Shown here: in pieces, positions 51,722-57,479 of the stretch
How positions within the stretch are numbered: position 1 is the stretch's first letter
Layout: the number at the start of each line of letters is the position of its first letter
Assembly: GCF_907165215.1 (NCBI RefSeq)
Contig: NZ_CAJRAY010000024.1
Coordinates: 96,266-153,744, forward strand
Origin: Thermobacillus xylanilyticus
GTDB taxonomy: Bacteria; Bacillota; Bacilli; Paenibacillales; Paenibacillaceae
Direction: 5' to 3'
DNA: 57,479 nucleotides
The notes under the pieces: generated by a model
Seen by the model: only the letters and a program-made list of their open reading frames with translations
Told to the model about the DNA's origin: nothing
Databases searched by the model: none
Made by a program: the position numbers and the translations under genes

Positions 51722-51905
51722 CGCGGGGTCACGGCGGGCTGAAATTTTTCGGGACCGGATGCGGCGGCAAGCCGGGAGCGGGCCGGGGCGCGGGCACAAG
51801 ATGTCCGGGACGCGGCGATCGCTTCCGGCTTTCTCTTTTTTTCTTCACGGCGAAAAGTTAAAATAATAGATGTCAGTCCAAACGCCGTGGAAGGGAAGAC
51901 AATCA

Positions 51906-52775
51906 ATGGCCTCACAGCAGCATTCCGGCCTCAGGCCGGCAGAAATCACAAAACGCATCGTCATGCTGACGATCGGCGCCGTCCTGATGGCCGTTGCGCT
52001 CGAAATTTTTCTTGTTCCCAACAATGTCATCGACGGCGGCATCACCGGTATTTCCATTATTTTGCACGAACTGACGGGCGTGCCGCTCGGGCTTTATCTG
52101 TTCTTCATCAATCTCCCCTTTCTGTTCCTCGGGTACAAACAGATCGGCAAGACGTTCACCCTCTCGACGCTCTACGCCGTTTCGGTGATGTCGCTCTGCA
52201 CATTCCTGTTCGAACCGATCGCGCCGCTCACGATCACGAAAATTCTGGCCGCAATCTTCGGCGGCGTCATTCTCGGCGTCGGCGTCGGCCTCGTCATCCG
52301 GTTCGGCGGTTCGATGGACGGCACCGAGATCGTGGCGATTCTCATCAACAAGAAGACGCCGTTCTCGGTCGGCGAAGTCGTCATGTTCTTCAACTTCTTC
52401 ATCTTGACGTCAGCCGGATTCGTGTTCGAATGGGACAGCGCCATGTATTCGCTGATCGCGTATTTCATCGCGTACAAGGCGATCGATATTACAATCGAGG
52501 GGATGGACGAGTCGAAGGCGGTCTGGATCATCAGCGACGCCGCGACGGAGATCGGTTCGGCCATCATCAACCGGCTCGGACGGGGCGTTACCTATCTGGC
52601 CGGTGAAGGCGCGTACACGGGAGACAGCAAGCGGGTGATCTTCTGCGTCATCACGCGGCTGGAGGAAGCGAAGCTGAAGTCCATCGTGCAGGAAATGGAT
52701 CCGACCGCGTTCCTGGCCATCGGCAACATCCACGATGTGAAAGGCGGACGGTTCAAGAAGAAAGATATTCACTGA
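51906..52775 (+). CDS. YitT family membrane protein (second)
   Basis: 289 residues from ATG 51906; an in-frame ATG at 51870 precedes the GGAAGGGAAG that serves as ribosome site. Six helices with the family pattern: VALEIFLVPNNVIDGGITGI, GGVILGVGVGLVIRFGGSMD and AMYSLIAYFIAYKAIDITIE, then a C-terminal DUF2179 domain (EAKLKSIVQEMDPTAFLAIG; NIHDVKGG). Function of the family is unknown. Closer to the classical B. subtilis members (YitT, YqfU) than the 48459 protein. Confidence 0.9.
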   Translation: MASQQHSGLRPAEITKRIVMLTIGAVLMAVALEIFLVPNNVIDGGITGISIILHELTGVPLGLYLFFINLPFLFLGYKQIGKTFTLSTLYAVSVMSLCTFLFEPIAPLTITKILAAIFGGVILGVGVGLVIRFGGSMDGTEIVAILINKKTPFSVGEVVMFFNFFILTSAGFVFEWDSAMYSLIAYFIAYKAIDITIEGMDESKAVWIISDAATEIGSAIINRLGRGVTYLAGEGAYTGDSKRVIFCVITRLEEAKLKSIVQEMDPTAFLAIGNIHDVKGGRFKKKDIH

Positions 52776-52814
52776 TGCGGACGGTCGGCGCGCGGAACCT
52801 GATCGCGGCCTTTG

Positions 52815-52843
52815 TTGATCGCCCATGGCCCGGCCGCTATAAT
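52815..52843 (+). promoter_or_regulatory. Promoter of the tsaE operon
   Basis: TTGATC (52815-52820) and consensus TATAAT (52838-52843) with a 17-bp spacer, 41 bp before the tsaE start. Confidence 0.7.
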
Positions 52844-52884
52844 AAGTGCGTATTGACGGTCAGGGAGAAGGACGGTGAACGGCC

Positions 52885-53385
52885 GTGAACGATCAGAAGA
52901 AGGATGCCGCGCAGGCGGTATGGCGCGCGGAAGATGAGAACGGAACGGCGAGGCTGGCCGAACGGCTCGCGGGCTGGGCGGCTCCGGGCACGGTCATTGC
53001 GCTGGACGGCGATCTGGGGGCGGGCAAGACGTTCTTCTCGCAGTCGTTCGCCCGGGCGCTCGGCGTGCGGGAAGTCGTGAACAGCCCGACGTTCACGATC
53101 ATCAAGGAATATGAGGACGGGCGGCTGCCCCTGTATCATATGGACGTCTACCGGCTGTCGCAGGACGAGGCGGACGAGCTGGGGCTGGACGATTATTTTT
53201 ATGGACAAGGCGTTGTGCTGGTGGAGTGGGCGAGTCTGATCCCGGATCTGCTTCCGCCCGCGCATCTGGCGATTGCGATTGAACATGCCGGAGGCAGCGC
53301 GCGCATCATCCGTCTGACCGGCGCGGGCCGGCCGTATGCGGATTGGTGCCGGCGGCTGGCGGAGGAAGGGGTGTGCGGCGAATGA
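52885..53385 (+). CDS. tsaE: tRNA threonylcarbamoyladenosine ATPase TsaE
   Basis: 166 residues from GTG 52885. Walker A at residues 42-49 (GDLGAGKT), then NSPTFTIIKEYEDGRLPLYH, DVYRLSQDEADELG and the EW pair in VVLVEWASLIPDLLP, all typical. It powers release of product from the TsaB-TsaD complex in t6A modification of tRNA. First gene of the operon tsaE-tsaB-rimI-tsaD; its stop overlaps the tsaB start (ATGA). Confidence 0.96.
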   Translation: MNDQKKDAAQAVWRAEDENGTARLAERLAGWAAPGTVIALDGDLGAGKTFFSQSFARALGVREVVNSPTFTIIKEYEDGRLPLYHMDVYRLSQDEADELGLDDYFYGQGVVLVEWASLIPDLLPPAHLAIAIEHAGGSARIIRLTGAGRPYADWCRRLAEEGVCGE

Positions 53386-54170
53386 CGAACATCGCATCCG
53401 CCGGTTTTGGCAAGCCGGTATTGGCGCTCGATACGTCGACCTCCGCGCTCTGCGTCGCCGTTGTCGGGGAAGGCCGCGTGCTTGCGGACGACCGGTCGAT
53501 CGTGGAGCGCAGCCATTCGGTGCTGGCCGTGCCGATGGTGAAGGACGTGCTCGCCGCGGCGGGCGTGACGCCGGACAAGCTCGGCGGCATCGCCGTCGGC
53601 TGCGGCCCGGGGTCGTACACCGGCGTGCGGATCGCGGTGACCATCGCGAAGACGCTGGCCTGGGCGTGGGGCGTGCCGCTCGCCGGCGTGTCCAGCCTCG
53701 AGGCGCTGGCGCTTGGCGCGGCCGGCGACGGCGGAACGGAAGCGGATTCCGCTCCCGAATGGATCGTGCCGCTGATGGACGCGCGGCGGGGCCAGGTGTA
53801 CACCGCCCGGTTCGCATCCGGCGGCGGCTGGCGGCGGCTCGCGGCCGACGGCATCCGGCTCATGCGGGAATGGGCGGATGAGCTGGCGGAGCAGGCGGAA
53901 AGCCAGGGGGAGCGGGAGCGCCCGCGCCGCATCCGGTTCGTCGGCGACCCGTCGCTGCACCTGGCGAGCATTGAACAGCTCGGGGAGCGGCTGAACGGCC
54001 GCGTGCGGATCGAAGTCTGCCCGACCGTCATGGAAGGTCGATCCATTGCGGAGCTCGGCATCCGGCGGCTCGCCGCGGGCGAAGCCGACGATCCGCATGC
54101 ATTGGTGCCCAACTACACGCAGCTCGCGGAAGCGGAGGCGAAACTTCTCGCCGGGCGGCAGGAGGGATGA
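53382..54170 (+). CDS. tsaB: tRNA threonylcarbamoyladenosine protein TsaB
   Basis: 262 residues from ATG 53382, which shares ATGA with the tsaE stop. ASKHA fold without catalytic metal: VLALDTSTSALCVAVV, SHSVLAVPMVKDVL, GCGPGSYTGVRIAV and PEWIVPLMDARRGQVYTARF. Scaffold for TsaD. A Glu/Arg-rich insert (QAESQGERERPRRIR) is in the C-terminal half. Length is a little above the ~230 usual. Confidence 0.95.
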   Translation: MTNIASAGFGKPVLALDTSTSALCVAVVGEGRVLADDRSIVERSHSVLAVPMVKDVLAAAGVTPDKLGGIAVGCGPGSYTGVRIAVTIAKTLAWAWGVPLAGVSSLEALALGAAGDGGTEADSAPEWIVPLMDARRGQVYTARFASGGGWRRLAADGIRLMREWADELAEQAESQGERERPRRIRFVGDPSLHLASIEQLGERLNGRVRIEVCPTVMEGRSIAELGIRRLAAGEADDPHALVPNYTQLAEAEAKLLAGRQEG

Positions 54171-54685
54171 CGATGGGGGAACGCGCGCGTGAAGCGCAAG
54201 GCAGCGGCGACAGCGCCGTGAAGGTGCCGGAGTTCCGCCCGATGCTGCTGTCCGACGTGCCGGCGATTACGGCCATCGAGCGGGAAGCGTTCACGGTGCC
54301 GTGGTCGGCGGAAGCGTTCGTGAACGAGATCCGGCACAACCATTTCGCCCGGTACACGGTGATGGAGCTGGATCAATCGATCATCGGCTACGGCGGCATG
54401 TGGGTCATCATGGACGAAGCGCACGTGACGAACATCGCGGTGCGCGCGCAGTACCGCGGGCGCGGCTACGGCGAGATGCTGCTGCGCCGGCTCATGCAGA
54501 CGGCCAGGGAACAGGGCGCCCGGTCGATGACGCTGGAGGTCAGGGTGTCGAACGAAGTGGCGCAAAACCTTTATCGCAAACTGGGGTTCAAACAGAACGG
54601 GATCAGACCCCGCTACTACACCGACAATCAGGAGGACGCGTACATCATGTGGGCGGATCTCGCATCCGGAGGCGGAACGACATGA
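54167..54685 (+). CDS. rimI: Ribosomal-protein S18 N-acetyltransferase
   Basis: 172 residues from ATG 54167, overlapping the tsaB stop by ATGA. GNAT fold with VTNIAVRAQYRGRGYGEMLL (acetyl-CoA loop) and LEVRVSNEVAQNLYRKLGFK with RPRYYTDNQEDAYIMWA, the RimI C-terminal signature. Acetylates the N-terminal alanine of S18. Conserved position between tsaB and tsaD. The first ~25 residues are a variable leader; a later start is possible. Confidence 0.94.
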   Translation: MTMGERAREAQGSGDSAVKVPEFRPMLLSDVPAITAIEREAFTVPWSAEAFVNEIRHNHFARYTVMELDQSIIGYGGMWVIMDEAHVTNIAVRAQYRGRGYGEMLLRRLMQTAREQGARSMTLEVRVSNEVAQNLYRKLGFKQNGIRPRYYTDNQEDAYIMWADLASGGGTT

Positions 54686-55731
54686 CGGCGGCCCGCACAC
54701 GCGGCTCCGGGGGCGGCGTCATACTGGCCATCGAGACGAGCTGCGACGAGACGTCTGCCGCCGTCGTACGCGGCGGCAAGGAAGTCCTGAGCAACCTGGT
54801 GTCCAGCCAGGTCGAGACGCACCGCCGGTTCGGCGGCGTCGTGCCGGAGATCGCCTCGCGCAAACACGTGGAATCGATCACGCTCATGATGGAGCAAGCG
54901 GTGGCCGAGTCCGGTCTGTCGCTCAAGGATGTCGACGCCGTCGCGGTGACGCAGGGTCCGGGGCTGGTCGGCTCGCTGCTGGTCGGCCTTGCGGCGGCCA
55001 AGGCGCTGGCGCTGGCGCTGGACGTGCCGCTGATCGGCACGCATCATATCGCGGGGCATATTTACGCCAACCGGTTGATCGGCGAAATGCTCTATCCCGC
55101 GGTGGCGCTCGTCGTCTCCGGCGGGCACACCGAACTGGTCGTCCTCGAGCGGGAAGGAAGCTTCCGGATCATCGGCCGGACGCGGGACGACGCGGTCGGC
55201 GAGGCGTACGACAAGGTGGCGCGGGCGCTCAATTTCCCGTATCCGGGAGGGCCGCACATCGACCGGCTGGCGATGGAGGCGGACGACGTGAACGAGCTGC
55301 CGCGCGCATGGCTGGAGCCCGAATCGTACGACTTCAGCTTCAGCGGTCTCAAATCCGCCGTGCTCGCCGAGATCAACAAGGCGCGGATGAAGGGCGAGCC
55401 GCCGATGCGGCCCGCCCTGGCGCGCGGATTTCAAGAATCGGTCATTGACGTGCTCGTGACGAAAGCGCTGCGCGCGGCGGAGGAATTCGGCGCCCGGCAG
55501 CTGCTTCTGTGCGGCGGCGTCGCCGCGAACCGCGGGCTGCGCGGGACGTTGACGGCGGCCTGCGAGGCGCGCGGACTGCCGCTGCTCATCCCGCCGCTCT
55601 CGCTCTGCACGGACAACGCCGCGATGATCGGCGCCGCCGCCCATCTGAAATGGGTGCGCGGCGAATTTACGCCGCTCGACGCGAAAGCCGATCCGCTCCT
55701 GTCCCTTGAAGCGTGGTCGGTGAAAGATTAG
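54682..55731 (+). CDS. tsaD: tRNA threonylcarbamoyltransferase TsaD
   Basis: 349 residues from ATG 54682 (ATGA overlap with rimI; GGAGGCGG upstream). Transfers threonylcarbamoyl to A37 of ANN-decoding tRNAs. Iron-binding HIAGH motif (THHIAGHIYANRL), N-terminal ILAIETSCDETSAAVV, VVSGGHTELVVL, and KVARALNFPYPGGPHIDRLA are intact; the second iron site is CTDNAAMIGAAAH. Ends the operon at a terminator. Confidence 0.97.
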   Translation: MTAARTRGSGGGVILAIETSCDETSAAVVRGGKEVLSNLVSSQVETHRRFGGVVPEIASRKHVESITLMMEQAVAESGLSLKDVDAVAVTQGPGLVGSLLVGLAAAKALALALDVPLIGTHHIAGHIYANRLIGEMLYPAVALVVSGGHTELVVLEREGSFRIIGRTRDDAVGEAYDKVARALNFPYPGGPHIDRLAMEADDVNELPRAWLEPESYDFSFSGLKSAVLAEINKARMKGEPPMRPALARGFQESVIDVLVTKALRAAEEFGARQLLLCGGVAANRGLRGTLTAACEARGLPLLIPPLSLCTDNAAMIGAAAHLKWVRGEFTPLDAKADPLLSLEAWSVKD

Positions 55732-55735
55732 AACG

Positions 55736-55777
55736 AAAGCCCGGCCGGTGCGGCCCAATCCGCATCCGCCGGGCTTT
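55736..55777. terminator. Terminator after tsaD
   Basis: AAAGCCCGGCCGGTGCGG and CCGCATCCGCCGGGCTTT pair with small mismatches around CCCAAT. It lies between the convergent tsaD and glycosidase genes and can serve both. Confidence 0.75.
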
Positions 55778-55781
55778 ATCG

Positions 55782-56870
55782 TCACTTGAAGAACAGGAAG
55801 TGGGTCGGCAGCTTGCGCAGCTCGCCGTCGGACGGTTTGTTGATGACGCGGCCGTTGAACACGAGCGATGACGAGCCGCCGCCGTCGAGATTGTAGGCGT
55901 CTTTCACGCCGTACCTTTCCAGCAGAATTTGCAGCTCCTCCAGCGTGGCGCCGGAGCTGCCTTTCTCGTCGTAACCGTCCACGACGAGAATGAGCAGCTG
56001 GTCGTCCTTGTAGTTGGCGATCACGGTGCGCGGCGCGCGCCGGGGCGTCGTCTTCCATTTCTCCGGAATGGGCTGGGGGCGGCCGTTCTTCATCAAGATC
56101 GGCACGAACGACGCGCCGAACTGCGGGTTCAGCTTGTCCAATTCTTCCTGCGACTTGAACTTGCCGCCGATCAGCTGCATCTTGTCGTTCATGCCCACGA
56201 AGAACAGGTCTTTGTAGGACGCTTCAAAACCCGATACATACTTGCCGTTGACGATCGTCGTGCTGAGCGGATAGCGCTTGCCCTTCTTGTCCGCGAAGCC
56301 TCCCGCGTTCACGCCGGCGACGGCGCCCAGCCGCTTGACGGCAGACAGCGTCGTCTCCGCGCCGCCGTACGTGTCCCTTCCGAGCACCATCCTCATCGCC
56401 TGGTTCGATTTCAGCTTCACCTTCAGGGCGTATCCGTTGAAATGCTGCGCCTTCACATGAAACAACTGCGCCGTTATCCGGTTCGAGCGCACCTCTTCGA
56501 CCGGCGTGCCGAGTCTTGCCGTGATGCGCCGGTCGTAGATCGCGTAAGGCTTGCCGACCTGGGAGGCCGCAAGTTTCGCGAGCCGTCCGGCTTCGGCGGA
56601 CGCTTTGTCGAACAGTTCCGCTTCCTTTCGAATCGATTCGTTCGTCTCGCCGGCCAGCCCGATCGCCTTGTCGAGTCCGGACGCGACGCGTTCCGTCAAT
56701 GTTCCGGCTGCCGGAGGGGCCGGCAGATTGAACTCCGGATACGCTTCATCCGACAGGGAGAGCGTCAGGCCGGGGCCCGCAGCCGCCAGCCAGATCCCCA
56801 TCCCGAGAAAAGGAGCGGCGGCCAGCAGAAACAATCGATGGATCGTTCGCGGCTGCAACAGACGGTTCAT
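55782..56870 (-). CDS. Phosphodiester glycosidase (NAGPA) family protein
   Basis: 362 residues from ATG 56870, overlapping the stop of the upstream coiled-coil gene as ATGA. An N-terminal TM helix (LFLLAAAPFLGMGIWLAAAG), a helical spacer (~60-105), then the NAGPA domain from ~150: RMVLGRDTYGGAETTLSAVK, AVAGVNAGGF, PLSTTIVNGKYVSG, RAPRTVIANYKDDQLLILVV and the C-terminal AYNLDGGGSSSLVFNGRVIN. Family members cleave exopolysaccharide or uncover mannose-6-phosphate; bacterial versions such as YomE-like and spore proteins are extracellular. Exact role unknown. Confidence 0.9.
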   Translation of the reverse strand: MNRLLQPRTIHRLFLLAAAPFLGMGIWLAAAGPGLTLSLSDEAYPEFNLPAPPAAGTLTERVASGLDKAIGLAGETNESIRKEAELFDKASAEAGRLAKLAASQVGKPYAIYDRRITARLGTPVEEVRSNRITAQLFHVKAQHFNGYALKVKLKSNQAMRMVLGRDTYGGAETTLSAVKRLGAVAGVNAGGFADKKGKRYPLSTTIVNGKYVSGFEASYKDLFFVGMNDKMQLIGGKFKSQEELDKLNPQFGASFVPILMKNGRPQPIPEKWKTTPRRAPRTVIANYKDDQLLILVVDGYDEKGSSGATLEELQILLERYGVKDAYNLDGGGSSSLVFNGRVINKPSDGELRKLPTHFLFFK

Positions 56871-57307
56871 TTCAACACATCCAGCTGTTTCTGCAATTCT
56901 TCCAGCTTCGCCTTCACTTCATTGAGCTGCGTATAGAGAAGATTGCTGTTGTCCGTATCTTCGTTCGCGTTGTCGCGGGCGAACGTCAGCAGTTCGTTCA
57001 GCGCGTTCACTTTCGCTTCGACGGTATCGATCTCGGCGCGAAAAGAGGCTTCGAGCTCGGTCATCCGCGTTTCGACTTCCTGCTGCATGGCTGCAATCTT
57101 CGCCGCCGTCTGCTGTTCGATGTCGGCCGTCATGCGGGCTTGCAGCTCGCCGGCGTACCATGCGGCGCCGGCAGCTCCGCCGGCTATCAGAAGAAGCCAG
57201 ATGATCGTCAGCAGGAGGACGGCCGCTTTCGAGGCGGATCGGCTTCTGCGGGAAGCGCGTGAAGCGCGGTCTGCGCCGGTTGCCTGAAGGTGCAAGTCGT
57301 TCTGCAT
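56867..57307 (-). CDS. Single-pass membrane protein with coiled coil
   Basis: 146 residues from ATG 57307 with GGTGGAG upstream. A basic N-terminal region (Arg/Ser-rich, ~27 residues), one TM helix (AVLLLTIIWLLLIAGGAAGA), then a long external coiled coil to the end (QQTAAKIAAMQQEVETRMTE; LNEVKAKLEELQKQLDVLK). No catalytic motif. Its stop overlaps the start of the NAGPA gene, so the products are probably made together and may assemble at the cell surface. Confidence 0.8.
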   Translation of the reverse strand: MQNDLHLQATGADRASRASRRSRSASKAAVLLLTIIWLLLIAGGAAGAAWYAGELQARMTADIEQQTAAKIAAMQQEVETRMTELEASFRAEIDTVEAKVNALNELLTFARDNANEDTDNSNLLYTQLNEVKAKLEELQKQLDVLK

Positions 57308-57479
57308 CGCTTCTCCACCTTTCTCTGAATCTAGCGCCGGTTGCCCCGGCTGCCAAAGGACCCGTCCGTTTACCTAGCGTAACGGATTTTGGGCCGATTG
57401 GGAACCCTGTCGGAATTGCCAGTCTGAGTCAAGCCAGTGTGGGCACTTTTTTTGGGGATGATGGATCACGCGAAAAAGA
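57308..57479. other. Upstream region of the coiled-coil/NAGPA operon (cut by edge)
   Basis: 172 bases with no gene. On the minus strand a TTGACT is present near 57428, but no acceptable -10 follows at 16-18 bp. GTGTGGGCACTTTTTTT near 57437-57453 may be the end of a terminator for a gene outside the window. Confidence 0.35.

Overview
The window is a stretch of a high-GC Firmicute chromosome, most likely a Paenibacillaceae member (Cohnella, Thermobacillus or high-GC Paenibacillus type). The evidence is a set of spore-former genes (yunB, a lytH-like M23 peptidase, lipA and yutD) in nearly the order known from Bacillus subtilis, Shine-Dalgarno sites of the AAGGAGG type, frequent TTG and GTG starts, YneF, SPase I with one N-terminal anchor, FabI, and a Ku/LigD end-joining set. 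No rRNA, tRNA, phage or transposase gene was seen. Coding density is high, and the many long antisense reading frames are explained by GC-rich codon use.

Layout. 1-8.6 kb: end of an MFS transporter, a DUF421 protein, a cysteine-free thioredoxin-reductase-like flavoprotein, an RND efflux pump with its TetR regulator (two TetR-type operators bracket the promoter), a CBS/CorC membrane protein and a ZIP metal transporter. 8.6-13.8 kb: nitroreductase, then a LacI-controlled sugar cluster (two Gfo/Idh/MocA oxidoreductases around a ThuA protein), ending in a repeat-bearing convergent gap. 13.8-19.3 kb: DUF4395 protein and the sporulation/lipoate block yunB-lytH-lipA-yutD, then sodA. 19.4-26.3 kb: WYL regulator with a downstream gene whose start looks frameshifted, GNAT enzyme, lepB-rnhA-queG-ogt-yneF-folE on one strand, and a small lipoprotein. 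26.3-34.5 kb: second SOD with a long N-terminal extension, alpha/beta hydrolase, IclR regulator, FdhF/YdeP oxidoreductase with fdhD, and a divergent XRE regulator/membrane protein pair lying between two copies of a 52-bp direct repeat. 34.5-43.3 kb: acnA, amidase-domain protein, ddl, a conserved small protein, fabI, TauE/SafE transporter and an inositol monophosphatase. 43.3-46.3 kb: bactofilin with an M23 peptidase, divergent from cardiolipin synthase. 46.3-50.5 kb: non-homologous end joining as three separate genes (LigD-type polymerase, ATP-dependent ligase, Ku) with a YitT protein among them. 50.6-57.4 kb: polysaccharide deacetylase lipoprotein, second YitT protein, the tsaE-tsaB-rimI-tsaD operon with ATGA overlaps, and a phosphodiester glycosidase coupled to a coiled-coil membrane protein.

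The most unusual signal is non-coding. In the convergent gap between yitT and ku there are four copies of a 16-bp palindrome, GGTGCAAATNTGCACC, at offsets of 51, 52 and 52 bp, which puts all four on the same face of the DNA helix. A second convergent gap (13.6-13.8 kb) carries a different palindrome repeated once at 61 bp, followed by a 20-bp perfect inverted repeat. The two share an architecture but not a sequence and may be two families of one kind of intergenic element. Other points of interest are a Gly/Met-rich repeat inserted in the RND pump, 12-residue repeats in YunB, a long disordered tail on YutD, and an EF-hand-like loop in the LytH-like peptidase.
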